This document shows positions 1-10,707 of a stretch of 64,000 nucleotides of DNA, piece by piece. The notes below the pieces were generated by a model that made no database searches, was not told the DNA's origin, and saw only the letters and a list, made by a program, of their open reading frames with translations. Every line of letters begins with the position of its first letter. Position 1 is the stretch's first letter. The stretch is from Hypholoma sublateritium FD-334 SS-4 (lineage: Eukaryota > Basidiomycota > Agaricomycetes > Agaricales > Strophariaceae): the NCBI GenBank assembly GCA_000827495.1, contig KN817668.1:2829-66828 (forward strand), written 5' to 3'. The position numbers and the translations under genes were made by a program.

Positions 1-1604
1 CAGAGAATGGTAGAGAATTACCATATATTCTTGATGGGTGTATGTATACCATATACCTATAAATAATACACATGGTATTGGTGTACCATAATTTGCATGC
101 GGTGCACCAAATATAATCAGTATGAACCTGGACAATGATATTCGCGCGATGGCAAAATAATTCTACAGTACCATATTTCTCAGATGACGAGATACGGTTC
201 GTCCCGACTATAAAGCTGTTGATCAATGCAGCATACCACAGTGCGCGCAGATCGAACGGGAGTGCGGGCGGCGGCTTGGTTGTGTGATGCCATTCCTCGT
301 AGAGCGGGGGCACAGGTGCGCGTCAAACAAGGGCGTCAGTGGTGGCGCACCTGCATGCTTCGATATACGGGGCGCGGCGGGAAGCCCTATGTGGGCGTGC
401 GCGCGTATACGGTTCCAGCAGACCATACTGCTATTAATAACCGTATGGTTAATTAAAACCGTACTGCTGTGATACCGGAACCTGCGCAACTATAAATTCA
501 GTGATCCTGTACAACGTATAGCGAGCGTANATCAGAGAGGACACGGGCGACGACTAGCCTGTGCACCCCCATATTCGACATCGCCTCATGCGTATCTGCC
601 TGAGGCGTGCGCGCACTGATGAACGCGGTAGGGTAGAAGCGGACGGCACCACGCGCCCATTATACGGGACCGCCGACCGCGCATGCACAGTGTGCGGTTC
701 GGGCCACACGGTAAATAGCCGAATNCATTCTATTAATACTAATATGGTTTTTAAGGACCATGTTCTTAAAAACTATATTGCGTTGATGATGAGATACGGT
801 CTGTTATGGTCCTGCAGGACTATATTCGACAAATGATCATAAAGAACCATATTCTTCTATTAATGGAAANATGGTTTGTAAGGACCATATTGCGTTGATG
901 ATGAGATATAGTCCTGCGGGACCATATTCGACAAATGATTCGTTCAGACCGTACCCTATTGAGGCCGACATATGGTTCTCAACGATGGTATTACGCCGAT
1001 CACGACATATGGTATTGCCCGACTATTTTCCCTTGACAATGACGTGTGGTCCCCCCTGATTACATACCTACTAACAATGCCAGTGGCTCTGAACAGTGGA
1101 CGGTACGTGGTGTATCAAGGCAATGACGACCTCGATAGCCACAATGCCCGTCTCTTAGTATGTCATGGCCATATCAATCACCGTAAGGCAATGACAAAAT
1201 GAGAATATCATATAGCAGTGTGCTACCTACAGTATACTACGGACAGCTAACTGCAGCCAAGCCACTTAGCTGCGGTTAAGCTAAGCACCTAAGCTATGTC
1301 AGGCGTGGTTTAACGGCAGTGGGCGGTGCGACTTGATCAGTGATGCACTGTTCGATTTGATGCGACTAACTGATTGTACATATACCTGAAATTCGGTGTA
1401 TGTTGGTCAGCGAATCAAAGGTCCAGCAAAGTTCCCCAGAAGAACTTGGTCGAAACGGAAAAAAAACATGTCTTTTTGGGGAGATTTTTTAAGTTCAATC
1501 AACGCTTGTGTGTGGAGCTTCGTGATTAAAATTAAATCCATATAGCTCGTAGAATAGTAAAAACCTGGTAAAAACACCCCTAACATTTTGTGGAAATTAA
1601 GCGC
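1..1604. other. Gene-free left edge with degenerate repeats
   Basis: I see no convincing gene here. The first 1 kb is rich in short variants of accatat/atatggt in both orientations and contains single unresolved bases (N), as expected of a collapsed or mutated repeat. No open frame longer than about 90 codons resembles a known protein. The part from about 1200 to 1600 is plain AT-rich DNA leading into the promoter of the first DUF7918 gene. Confidence 0.6.
743..939. repeat. Imperfect tandem duplication, units 743-836 and 871-939
   Basis: Two units share the order atggttt, taaggaccat, attgcgttgatgatgagata, tcctgc, ggac, tattcgacaaatgat, with small gaps between them. A weaker match (gatgacgagatacggt) lies near 184. 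This is direct sequence similarity. The origin is unknown and no coding potential is visible. Confidence 0.65.
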
Positions 1605-1623
1605 GTGACAAGTCGCGACTTGT
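1605..1623. promoter_or_regulatory. Palindromic GTGACAAGTCGCGACTTGT motif
   Basis: Bases 1608-1623 form a perfect 16-bp palindrome, about 160 bp upstream of the first DUF7918 start codon. A related sequence, GTGACAGGTCGCGAC, lies upstream of the second copy. A binding site for a dimeric regulator is an inference from symmetry and position. Confidence 0.4.
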
Positions 1624-1781
1624 AACTAACGTGGTTCAGTCACACCGTTTCGGATTGACTGCCACCGTTACCGTTTTGTCGAGTTCCAGTGTTTCCAGTG
1701 TTCCCACCTCTAGGCTCTTCCGAGTCGCCAACCGCGCCTACTGCGCTCTTCTATTGAACAAGCTGCCTCAGCTTCTGAGCT

Positions 1782-2815
1782 ATGCCGACCGTCGGACACC
1801 TTTCAGCGTGGATACAAGTCAACGGGGTTCGATTACCCGAGTACGCGACAGAAATCAGCGGAAGTGGGACAAAGGCCTCATGCTGGGTTCCCTCCGAGGC
1901 TGGAAAGGTGCGTTTATAGGGTTTCAAAGGGCCGCATTAATTGATTGTTGGACCTAGAATTTTGAGATATGCTACGAGGACTCCCTACTGGCCTTTGGCA
2001 CAACGACGAAAATCTATGTGGATGGCGTTCTCTTGCCAGGCGGCAGGGTGGTCCATCCCATGCAACATCGGCCCCAAGGGTTCACGACGCACCGAGGGAT
2101 TCGTATTGCGTCTGACTCATATAGGCCGTATGTGTTCTCAGATTGTGAGCTTATAGGCAAGTGCTTTTCAGTTCATCTTCCAGCCAGTAACCAGATGGAA
2201 CCCAGAGGATGAGGAATTTGTCTCAACTACATCTCCTCACGTTGGGGAGATCCTCTGCGTGATTAACGAAGCCAAAATCAAGGGCTATATCAAGCGGCCT
2301 CATACCGCAAAGCCCTACGATCTTCCACCATTGAAAATTCAAGAGCGAGAAAAGAAGGGGATCGTGCATGGCACTCAGTGAGTTATGATCTGCTTCTAGG
2401 CTTTTGGATCGTCATGCTTACCGTTTGCACGCAACAGGCTGGGTTCTGCTATCGACAGGTGGTCGAAAAAGAAAACGCGAGAGGTTTCGAATATCCGGCA
2501 TTTGGTGACATTTGAATTCAAGTACCGACCACTGAGTAAGTCCCCAGTAATTTCAGCTGCTTGTGTTGTGATTCAATTATCTTGAACGTAGACGTATTGA
2601 AGGCGGACGGCGTCGTACCGACCGGGCCCCTAGGAAGAAGAGTTTCATCTCGTCTGCTCCATAATAAATCTGAAGTGATTGATCTTACCGTTCAAGAGGA
2701 GAATGGTAGTTCTCACTCGCAACCTTCGACTCTGAGCGGTCGCCCTGTGAAGCGGGAACCAAAGAGAGAAAGGTCCATGACGCTTGCTGATCAATTCGTC
2801 GACCTCACGGTGTAA
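1782..2815 (+). CDS. DUF7918 family protein, copy A
   Basis: The spliced model has five exons (1782-1907, 1958-2156, 2206-2377, 2438-2535, 2592-2815) and encodes 272 aa. The N-terminal core (HLSAWIQVNGVRLPEY, then ASCWVPSEAGK) and the later VTFEFKYRPL followed by a VLKADGVVP-like segment match the fungal DUF7918 domain as I remember it; the function is unknown. Intron 2 begins GCAAGT, a non-canonical GC donor needed to keep the frame, and copy B shares it. The last exon holds an internal SEVIDLTVQEE, a VKRE site and the terminal VDLTV, which resemble SUMO-interacting and SUMO-acceptor motifs. It forms a tandem pair with copy B. There is no signal peptide or membrane segment; a nuclear role is an inference. 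The start is the only ATG giving the family N-terminus. Confidence 0.8.
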
Positions 2816-3193
2816 TGCTCTACGAAATTGCACTGCGCCGAGATTTTTTGAAGTTCGAAGTTCGGATTTCGTCATGAGCCGCATACGGTACAGGTGAGGC
2901 TCTCTTTTTTTTAACGCTAAGAATACTTATAGATACAATGCAGATATATGTTGCACGATATTTATTCGACATTTCCCCAAACCTACCCTTACGGTTTGAG
3001 CAAGTGAAACTGAATATACGACATAAATAACTCGCGTCACTCTCACAGAAGCCTGAGATCTGGTGTCGCGTTGTGGGATATATAATATACAGTATAATGT
3101 TTTAATATGGTCTCAACGTGAGTGAATATCATCATACTTCACCACGGCAGTCGAGTAAACCCCTAAGAATCGTCACAAAAGTAATTAAGGATT
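2816..3193. other. Intergenic spacer between DUF7918 copies A and B
   Basis: The spacer is AT-rich and includes a run of T and several ATATA stretches. It serves as the 3' region of copy A and the distal promoter of copy B. I see no gene. Confidence 0.6.
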
Positions 3194-3208
3194 GTGACAG
3201 GTCGCGAC
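3194..3208 (+). promoter_or_regulatory. GTGACAGGTCGCGAC motif upstream of copy B
   Basis: This differs at one base from the motif at 1605-1619 upstream of copy A. It is followed directly by TCGCGACATGTC, which gives partial inverted symmetry. It lies about 335 bp before the copy B start codon. A regulatory role is an inference. Confidence 0.35.
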
Positions 3209-3541
3209 TCGCGACATGTCAGTCACGCAATTATTTGGTGTGCAATTGGTGTGCGAGGCTTACCTTCCGCCTTGCTTCCGCCCGCCTTCCTGCTCCACAC
3301 TACCTCCAGTCTGACGGGGTCAGCTCATAGTTGATCGCACATACCGTCATTTTCGATCCTACTTGGCGTCTGCGGTCAAGTGCAGCCAAAGTTCAACGAG
3401 TCCAACATACTAGTCGCAACATAGGCAAGCCAAGTGGTTCTTGATTCAAATTAGAGCTCTCAAGTTTCCAGACGGTACTCTGCGAAATTGACCCCTTAAA
3501 CTTCCTTGACTTTACCAACCACTTTACGCTACACAAGTTCA

Positions 3542-4581
3542 ATGCCAGCAGCCGGACATATCTCCGCGTGGGTCCAAGTAAATGGAATTCGACTACCGGA
3601 GTACGGAACGACCGTCAGCGCAGATGGAACTGAAGTGTCCTGCTGGATCCCGTCGGAGGCGGGTAAGGTGGGTGCCATTCTACCCCCGGCTCACTGTCCC
3701 AGTACTCACGGGACAGCGATACCAGAACTTCGAGATATGCTACCAAGATTCGTTAAGGGCATTCGCGACGGGCACGAAACTATACATCGACGGCGTGCGC
3801 ATGCGAGGGAAATTCCTGTACCCCCACAGCATGACCGAGCGCCGGCGCAGCGAACACGCAACGCACCGCGGGATCACGGTCTCGCCGTCCGAGTACAAGC
3901 CGTATGTGTTCGCGAACTGCGAGCTGATAGGCGAGTCGGCTCACAGCGCGCGTTGTCTGATTTTGTGTAAAGCGATGTGCTGACGGCGCTGTGGTTTCTC
4001 GTTAGAGGACGAGGACTTCCTGTCGACTATGTCCCCACATGTCGGCGAGATTGTGTGCGCAGTAGCTGAGCTGAGGCTACGGGAGTTTGCCCCCCCGCCG
4101 ACCGCCACCTATGAATTCCCGCCACTGAGGGTCCAGGAGCGCGCTAAGAAAGGCATCGTACACGGGACGCAGTGAGTTCCTCTCGGCCTGCTGTATCTTT
4201 AGAGCTCTTCTCATACCAGAAATGGGACAGGCTAGGGAGTGCTGTCAAGATGTCGAGGTCTAGAAGAAGGCGGGAGACGGACACCATCCAGCAACTTGTG
4301 AAATTCAAGTTCGTGTACCGTCCCCTTAGTAAGTCGGCGATGTCTTCCATTTGAATTGACCAGTTGTCGAACTGACTACCTATATTGCAGATGTACTCAT
4401 AGCGGACGGCATTGCTCCAGCTTCCGCATCAGATGTTGGCGTTTTGGCCTATCTGCCTCACGATAACTCGGAAGTCATTTATTTCCGTGACGAAGAGGAA
4501 GTCGGCCTCGCCATGAAGCGTGAACCAAAGAGGGAGAGATCTATGACGTTCGACAATTATAGCATCGATCTCACAGTATAA
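3542..4581 (+). CDS. DUF7918 family protein, copy B
   Basis: Five exons (3542-3667, 3726-3930, 4006-4171, 4231-4328, 4391-4581) encode 261 aa, with the same intron positions and phases as copy A. The N-terminus (HISAWVQVNGIRLPEY, SCWIPSEAGK) and the FVYRPL plus VLIADGIAP segment identify the DUF7918 family. The second intron again starts with GC (GCGAGT), and exon 3 reads on in frame only with this donor. The protein ends in MKREPKRERSM and a terminal SIDLTV, a SUMO-interacting-like motif; the internal VIDLT of copy A has become VIYFRDEEE. A and B lack the extra AELE exon of the other copies and so form their own subgroup. Function is unknown. Confidence 0.8.
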
Positions 4582-4980
4582 TTGAAGACGCGTTTTAGAC
4601 GGCTAGGAAGGAGTTCCGGCCGTCCTATTTTGAATGTAGGCTGATGTATGCAGGCTGTAGGAACCTGCTTGGAGGGAAATATTTTGTAATATTGGGCTCT
4701 TGAATTTGACTCGAATCTGACTATTTTTTGTCTTTGAATACGCGTAAACCTGAGGGTTTCCGAATGTAAGTGTTGGACAGTGACTAGCCTTGAATGGATC
4801 CCATTCTTTATCCCACACATTTGACGGGACGGGTTTTGGGTTACAGGGGCTTTGATACCAAAAATAAATGACGTCAAGCACATTCAGATTTTCAGCTTCC
4901 GGCCCGGCGCCTCGTCGTGGAGGTGCGCCAGTGACGATGATGAGCTCCATGCCTCCATCATTTGGCGTCCACCCTATCCT

Positions 4981-4988
4981 CTATATAG
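4981..4988 (+). promoter_or_regulatory. TATA-like box of the DUF4112 gene
   Basis: CTATATAG lies about 92 bp before the ATG at 5080, in a pyrimidine-rich leader typical of highly expressed fungal genes. The assignment rests on position and sequence only. Confidence 0.4.
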
Positions 4989-5079
4989 CCTTATCGCTGT
5001 CACCATTATTACTTAGCTCCTTCACATACTCACTCACGGTCGAGTTTACCTCTCATCGCAATCCCTAGACGAAATCACC

Positions 5080-5985
5080 ATGGATTCTATTCTGCAGAAG
5101 ACAGGGAAAAAGCTGTTCGAAAAGCATCTCGAGAAATATGCGCCTGAAGACCCGCTGTACGAGTTCTACACAGACGATAAAGGGAGAGAGAAACGGCGCA
5201 AGGTACGATATCCGACGCTCACACCTACTGCGCACATTAACCCCATTCCGCAGCGCGACCTCCCGCCGGGCCTTTCCAAGCGCGACGCGCGCATTTTGCG
5301 ATCCGTAAAGCGCCGTGCGCACTACCTCGACAAGGGAATCTCTCTCTGCGGCCTGCGCGTCGGCTGGACGTTCTTCATCGGGCTCATCCCGCTTGCAGGC
5401 GACGTCGCCGACGCACTGCTCAACTACCTCCTCGTCGTGCGCCCCGCGCGACGCGCAGACATCCCCGGGTGGCTCCTCCGCCGCATGCTGCTCAACAACG
5501 CGGTGAGCGCGGGCGTCGGCACGATCCCCATAGCGGGCGACGTTGCGCTCGCGATGTTCAAGGCGAACTCGCGCAACGCCGCGCTGCTCGAGGAGTTCCT
5601 GCGTATCCGCGGCGCGGAGTTCATCAAGGCCGCCGGCGCGGACGCGGTGCACCCTGAGGACGCGAGTGGGCGCGGTTGGTTCGGCGGCGGTGGAAAGAAG
5701 AAGGGCAAGAGCGCTGGCGCGGCGCCGCTCCCCGCGGCAGATCTCGAGCAGGTGAAGCCCGGCGCAGGGATGAGCGGCGACGAGATGCAGCGGGCGCTCC
5801 CCTCTGGCTCTAAAAAAAAGACGGCGCAGGCCAATATTGAGGTGGCGCCTACTGCAGGTGAGGCGTCGAAGAAGGGATCACCGCAGTCCGGGGCGTCGTT
5901 TGGCTTCTTTGGGCGCAAGAAGAGCACGGCCACGAAGTCTACTACGAAAGGCAGGTTCGTGGAGAATGTCGACTCGGAAGCTTGA
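5080..5985 (+). CDS. DUF4112 domain protein
   Basis: A single uninterrupted frame of 301 aa. Residues about 75-180 match DUF4112: RRAHYLDKG, GLRVGWTFFIGLIPLAGD, then NNAVSAGVGTIPIAGDVALA and ANSRNAALLEEFLRIRG. The two hydrophobic, glycine-rich stretches each end in a GD, as is usual in this family, and probably associate with or cross a membrane. The C-terminal 100 residues are low-complexity, with Lys, Gly, Ser and Ala and a WFGGGGKKKG patch. No enzymatic role is established for the family. Codon use is strongly GC-rich compared with the neighbouring DUF7918 genes, as in the other conserved genes of the window. The ATG sits in a good context (aatcaccATGG). Confidence 0.9.
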   Translation: MDSILQKTGKKLFEKHLEKYAPEDPLYEFYTDDKGREKRRKVRYPTLTPTAHINPIPQRDLPPGLSKRDARILRSVKRRAHYLDKGISLCGLRVGWTFFIGLIPLAGDVADALLNYLLVVRPARRADIPGWLLRRMLLNNAVSAGVGTIPIAGDVALAMFKANSRNAALLEEFLRIRGAEFIKAAGADAVHPEDASGRGWFGGGGKKKGKSAGAAPLPAADLEQVKPGAGMSGDEMQRALPSGSKKKTAQANIEVAPTAGEASKKGSPQSGASFGFFGRKKSTATKSTTKGRFVENVDSEA

Positions 5986-6410
5986 AGCGCTATGGTACAT
6001 CCCTTGCACCTTTCACCATCCTTCCGTTTGTTTCTGCCCCCGACATGAACGAACGGTTTCTTTCATTTGCACTCACATACCTCTACTTGACACTTGTAGT
6101 ACAGAATCTTACTTTATACCCGACACTGTAAAAACGTACAATAATACAGCAGCACTAATTTATACAACACAATATTTCCAAACTCCCCCTCCCGCAGAAC
6201 GCCGCTAATATTTGATAGAAATGATTTAATCGGTCTGGACAGTAGATTTTGGTTGTTATCTGCGGTGTGCGCAATGCCAAAATCCAACGCAGTGTACACT
6301 TGTCACTGCGGGCCGCGGGCGTTCTAGGCTTCTAGCCTCTTGGAATCCGAACTTAGATTCTTAGAAGGTTCAAGGAAATGAAAGGCAAATGAAAGGAGAA
6401 AAAGATATCT
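5986..6410. other. 3' region of DUF4112 gene and spacer
   Basis: AT-rich spacer with no gene seen. It contains the probable 3' UTR of the DUF4112 gene and, at its right end, the T-rich Pol III termination zone of the minus-strand tRNA-like gene. Confidence 0.5.
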
Positions 6411-6482
6411 TCCCACCGCGAGAGTTGAACTCGCATCTTCAGGAGCATGTACCAGACGCTCTACGAATTGAGCTAGGCAGGG
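6411..6482 (-). tRNA. tRNA-Met(CAT)-like gene, possibly decayed
   Basis: Read on the minus strand, 72 nt fold into a cloverleaf: D-stem GCTC/GAGC, T-stem GCGAG/CTCGC with loop TTCAACT, and acceptor CCCTGCC/GGTGGGA with a first-pair mismatch. The anticodon arm is TCTGG/CCTGA with one mismatch and an 8-nt loop holding CAT, close to elongator tRNA-Met of related fungi (from memory). The oversized loop and two mismatches suggest a tRNA pseudogene or a weakly functional copy. A run of T lies just downstream. Confidence 0.55.
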
Positions 6483-6831
6483 AAATGTTCGAAGAAGGAA
6501 GACAGCATGCCATCTGCATCATTCAGCCTTCAAAGGTTCAAGCTCAAGCTTTGCATACACTCAAGATCAACTCAAGATATACCTCTATTATATTGCTATA
6601 ATCTTGTGCAACCCCGCTTCCTTACATCACAGCAGTATGCGATTATCGCTCTTTCATTATCGGGTAAAATAAAGCCCTCTTCAACGCATCCACTTTCCCA
6701 AATCTTGTCCAAATTCCAAGACTGGAATGTCCGACGAAGTTGGAAGTTTGAGTGTATAAAATTAATAGGAGGATTTAAGAGATAAAAGTCGAATGGGTAA
6801 TTGGCTAGTGTCGACATCTGCTTATTATATA

Positions 6832-8159
6832 CTACAAGACTACTGGATGTTGCTCCACGAGAAGTGGAGGTTTCGAAGGGAGTACTATGTCAATACAGTC
6901 CTTAGCTTCTCTAAATTCGTGCAAGCCTTGTGCCTTGTCCTCTGATGTAGCGGACCTTTTCCCCGAGCCAAGCGGCACTACAAATTCCTTTGTCTCGAGG
7001 TTATTGTTGCCCGCTCTACTGCAAATATTAGTGCCGAGCAGATCCGTCGACGTGGTCGGCGTCCACGCCTCCCCGCTGGCGATGCGGTACATAATCAAAA
7101 GCGGCGCGATGATCTGCAGCGCCCATGCGCCTGGCCTCAGCTAAATCTGGCCCTGTCATAAATAGCACACGACACGCACCTGGACCTCACCGAGCATGTG
7201 TACGAACGTGTGCTGTATGGGGCGATTCAGCGCGTACGGGACGAGGAAGCACAGAGAAGCCGCAGAGTAGATCAGCGCGGACTCGACACAAATCACTGTA
7301 ACGCCGAGGTACTGACGCCCGTAGCGTGCGCCGAGCGCGCTCGTTATGCGGCGGCGCAGATACCAAAAGCGTGCATTGATAAAGGCGGAGATCACTAGCT
7401 TGCTGGTGAGCGAGAGCCAGTAGAACGGAGCGCCCAAGTTGAATGGTTTTATTGACTTGGGATCTTCTGGTGAGAGTTGTATAAGCCACAGTATACCCAA
7501 AACTAGACGGAAGCATCAGTATGGATAGACAAAGAATAGGGGGTGTCCTCACTAATTGATCCTAGGTATGAAAGGACAGGAAAGACCATGACAAGCCAGA
7601 CAGGATATCTGCAAGATTTGTATATTACCATAATCCGCCATACCTGAGGAAGGAAGACATATTTTAACGCTCCTGTGGCACCGTCAAGAGCAGTATCTTG
7701 ACATGAACCTACCATAATACCGTCTGATATCAGGCTAGCGAGAACGTAGGCAACGCTCACAATTTCGGCAGGAAGCATGGTGATTTCCAGCTCTTCAAAA
7801 GCCGCTGCGTAGATCAACTGGCATAAATCAATTCAATCGCGTTATAAAGAGAATATATAATTACCAGGGCCTCCGGGGAATAATCGTGCGTCGACGAAGC
7901 TCAGCTCAGTCATTTTGGCACTTGCGCCGACAATCAACGACGCAAGGAGAAACATCACAAAAATCAGAACTAGGAACGTGAGTCTCTGCTTGAAATTGGT
8001 TTTGTTCATCGTGTTGCACAGTTGTTTGAAGGAGAGGATGGAGAGACTGAACACAATGCCATAGGTAGCGGCGGTGAGGACCATCCCGGCGAGCCATGCG
8101 CGCTCATTGGCAATGGTGGTACTGTCTTCATCTGGGCGCCAAGTAGGGTTTACAATCAT
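6832..8159 (-). CDS. Seven-transmembrane protein, Agaricomycete family
   Basis: Five exons (8159-7865, 7804-7713, 7643-7553, 7502-7180, 7113-6832) give 360 aa in one frame. Hydrophobic segments in order include AGMVLTAATYGIVFSL, FLVLIFVMFLLASLIVGAS, SVAYVLASLISDGIMV, VWLVMVFPVLSYLG, FYWLSLTSKLVISAFINARF, LIYSAASLCFLVPYAL and IIAPLLIIMYRIASGEAW, that is seven. The order, with WRIMVIYKSCR after helix 3 and a soluble tail after IASGEAW, matches a GPCR-like membrane protein family common in mushrooms and without known ligand. Intron 1 uses the second of two possible acceptors to hold the frame. A start further upstream is possible; the ATG at 8159 gives the usual short extracellular N-terminus. 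Confidence 0.8.
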
Positions 8160-9180
8160 TGGTGAATGAAAGAGTTCATTGGAGCGAGCTCCCGGTGGCA
8201 ACTTTAAATACAAGTGAGTGGTTCCACAGTCATAGTAGAAAATAGCCATCAAGTCTTTGATCAACTTGACCGATTTTAAATGGAGTAAAACCGGGCGCCA
8301 TTTTCCAAAATTAGGTATATAAGAGCGTCTCGTAGACTGGAGACAAGTGCAACTTGATATCTGCTGGAGCGATGAACAAATGATGAATCTAATACCGTAC
8401 AACACTCCCGAGAAGAACTTTGAAGTTGTTGTTTCTGGAATCCGGATGCCAGCTGGAGGCCAGAAAATCGTTTGAGATGATCAAGTTCAACACAGCCCTT
8501 GCAGCTCGTCCTGATCGTCGACTATGGCGCCAGGTCCTTCTTAATCTGCTGAGCACTGTAGTAAATATGTCCGGGATGTTACAACATGGTTCTCCACTTA
8601 ACAGGAACTTGGAACGGCTACATACGACATGGGTTGGCGGTTGGTTGGCTAAGGGACCCTACGATGGCTCTGCGATAAACACTTGATTTCCACTCAACTT
8701 CCGCTGATCATACACCGTCAATCTGTGTACGGGGTAAAAGAAGTTTTCTTCAGACTCCTAAGTAAACAGATGTCAGTCAATCGGGGTGCAACTGTGCTCT
8801 GACTCTCCATATGCATAGGCCGGGGTCCGAGTCCTGGCAATATCAAAGTCCAATTTGAGTTTGAAATACCAAGAGCAATTATGCTACTTATTTCGAGCGA
8901 TACAGTGGACTGCCCGTTGCTTTTCCGAGTCTTAATAGATGGTTTAGGTGAAATTCTAGTATAACCAGACTCGTGGACTCTGCAAATCACAGCTGGGTAA
9001 TTTAACGACAGAACATTCTGCTATGGCGTGGCGTGAATGGGCGTTGGACAGTGGCATATGGACAAGCCACAATGCTGAACAGAGCAACCGTCCGGCGTCG
9101 ACGGCGGTGCCGCGTGCGCACTACGGCATTGACTCGGATGATTGAAGTAATAAGATAGTAAAAAAGACGAAAAGTTATTA
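8160..9180. other. Intergenic region
   Basis: This is the upstream region of the 7TM gene. Short open frames on both strands (for example 8420-8686 and 8718-8990) show no recognisable domain, and I treat them as chance. Confidence 0.55.
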
Positions 9181-9284
9181 GCCCACCGCGAGGGTCGAAC
9201 TCGCAGCCTTCAGATTCCTGATTGGAATGATGGTACACCGCCTATGTAAGAGTCTGACGCTCTATCCGATTGAGCTAGGCGGGC
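9181..9284 (-). tRNA. tRNA-Lys(CTT) with 31-nt intron
   Basis: The minus strand reads acceptor GCCCGCC paired with GGTGGGC, D-stem GCTC/GAGC, anticodon stem TCAGA/TCTGA, loop CT-CTT-AA, and T-stem GCGAG/CTCGC with loop TTCGACC. A 31-nt intron follows position 37, the standard nuclear site, and the mature tRNA is 73 nt. Anticodon CTT decodes Lys AAG. A CTTTTC stretch just downstream can terminate Pol III. A near-identical gene lies about 290 bp to the right. Confidence 0.9.
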
Positions 9285-9577
9285 CATGTTTCCTGCCTGA
9301 GAGGCGGCGTCGACAGTTTCATCATCCGATCTATCGAGCACTACAGATATCCCCGTTTTCTTAACTTCCTGCTTCCCCATATCATAAGGTGTACCCAGTA
9401 TCAGGATTCAGGCAAACGCAAACCTCTCCAACCCATCTATAATCTGGTTTGAGAACCAGAAGAAAAAGTGCGGATCATCGGACTCGCGGCGCGGCGGCGT
9501 AAAGTTTAAACCATACGTCCCGCTCCCCCGATCGCGGTGCGCAAAAGCGGTAAAAAGAACGGATGGTTAACGTATTA

Positions 9578-9683
9578 GCCCACCGCGAGGGTCGAACTCG
9601 CAGCCTTCAGATATCAGAAGCTTTGGTTGATCCCGCCACTCCGTATAAGAGTCTGACGCTCTATCCGATTGAGCTAGGCAGGC
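9578..9683 (-). tRNA. tRNA-Lys(CTT) with 33-nt intron, second copy
   Basis: The exons are identical to the gene at 9181-9284 except for one acceptor base (GCCTGCC instead of GCCCGCC), which gives a wobble pair. The intron is 33 nt, follows position 37, and is largely different in sequence from that of the other copy. The mature length is 73 nt. TTTTT lies about 25 nt downstream. Confidence 0.88.
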
Positions 9684-9996
9684 GGTGGAGGAGGGTGGTC
9701 GGGCGCGTCCACCTCTCGGCGCTGAGGCCTATTCGCCGAGACGTAGGCGACAGTGCACTCATGGGGAGTGAAGAGAGAGCAACTCCGAAGGAGGTGACTC
9801 AGGTGACTGCTTCTATAGGATTTCTTGCGATGAAGTGTAACCTGGCGGGGTGCTGAAAGGCTGCTTTCGGCTCGTCCACGAAGAATTGATGGCGATATGA
9901 TGATGTAAACGTGTTGCCGGGTTATATAAGTGAAATATCCAAGGAAGAAATAAAGGTATCGTGGACGAAAGTAAAGGAGAAATGAATGCGAAACGA

Positions 9997-10707
9997 TCAT
10001 GTTCCCGGATCGTGGAGGACAGCTAGCAAATACCGATCGTCTAGGGGTAAATCATAAGCGTTTGTCGGTTCGTTTCAGCAGCGAATGGCGTACCGGGCGA
10101 GATCATAATTTCGTGTTTCTTAGTCCGTATCCGCATGAACCGCACCTCGTCCTGTTCCCGAGTCAGATACGTCCAGGCGCTCAGCACAGCAAATACACAC
10201 CAGATCCGACTCGTCGCCAGCGTCCCCCAGCCCGTCGTCGCCCTGGATCTCCTCAAGGCCAGCCTGAACCGTCTCGACGATGCGAGCAACGACCGCGGCA
10301 TAGCGCTTTCCTTGCTCGCCGTCGAACACGATTCCGGAGTGGCGGATCATGCGTGGGTGGGGCCCGCGTGTGATGAGCAGGTAGCCGAGCACGGCGCGGT
10401 GAGAGGTCATGATGGCGAGCGTCTGCTCGAGCTCGGGGGGCATCGCCACGTTAGAGGTAGGCACTGGCTGCGTCGCGGCGGCGGGAGGCGCAACGGCAGC
10501 CAGCGGGGCGAAGGGTGTCCGCGCGGACGAAGAGGCGTCCTGCGTTGTTGACCTGTGTGCCTGTTCAGATATCTCAGGATCATAGGAGATTGTGGGATGA
10601 CTGTGCCACGGACCATAGTATTCGGCGCTCTTGTGGCTTTCCGTTGGCAGATCCAAATTAATGGAGGCTACCGTCCGTCGTGGTTTGAGTTCAAGAATCA
10701 AGTTCAC
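9997..10707 (-). CDS. Dynein light chain roadblock/LC7 family protein
   Basis: Three exons (10707-10201, 10151-10094, 10040-9997). The LC7 domain spans most of the C-terminal half: LEQTLAIMTSHRAVLGYLL, IRHSGIVFDGEQGKRYAAVV, RIVETVQAGLEE, VRFMRIRTKKHEIMISP and the last exon DDRYLLAVLHDPGT. This is the complete roadblock fold of about 100 residues, a homodimeric subunit that binds dynein intermediate chain. The last 53-nt intron is open in frame after its donor, so an unspliced reading would lose the final beta strand. The N-terminal ~90 residues are Pro/Ala/Ser-rich and variable. The true start is uncertain: the first ATG (10707) or the internal MPPELEQ start near 10440. It shares a 109-bp promoter with COQ9. 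Confidence 0.85.

Noticed and set aside
1631..1957. 108-codon frame overlapping the first DUF7918 exon
   Set aside because: The overlapping frame at 1782 gives the conserved DUF7918 N-terminus and proper splice sites; this is its out-of-frame shadow.
5424..5933. Long antisense frame opposite the DUF4112 gene
   Set aside because: It is a GC-rich shadow of a well-supported gene; the translated product has low-complexity Ser/Ala/Pro composition.
10028..10090. tRNA-Glu-like start (gatcgtctaggggta) and gttcg downstream
   Set aside because: No closing anticodon, T or acceptor stems can be formed; it also overlaps the last intron and exon of the roadblock gene.
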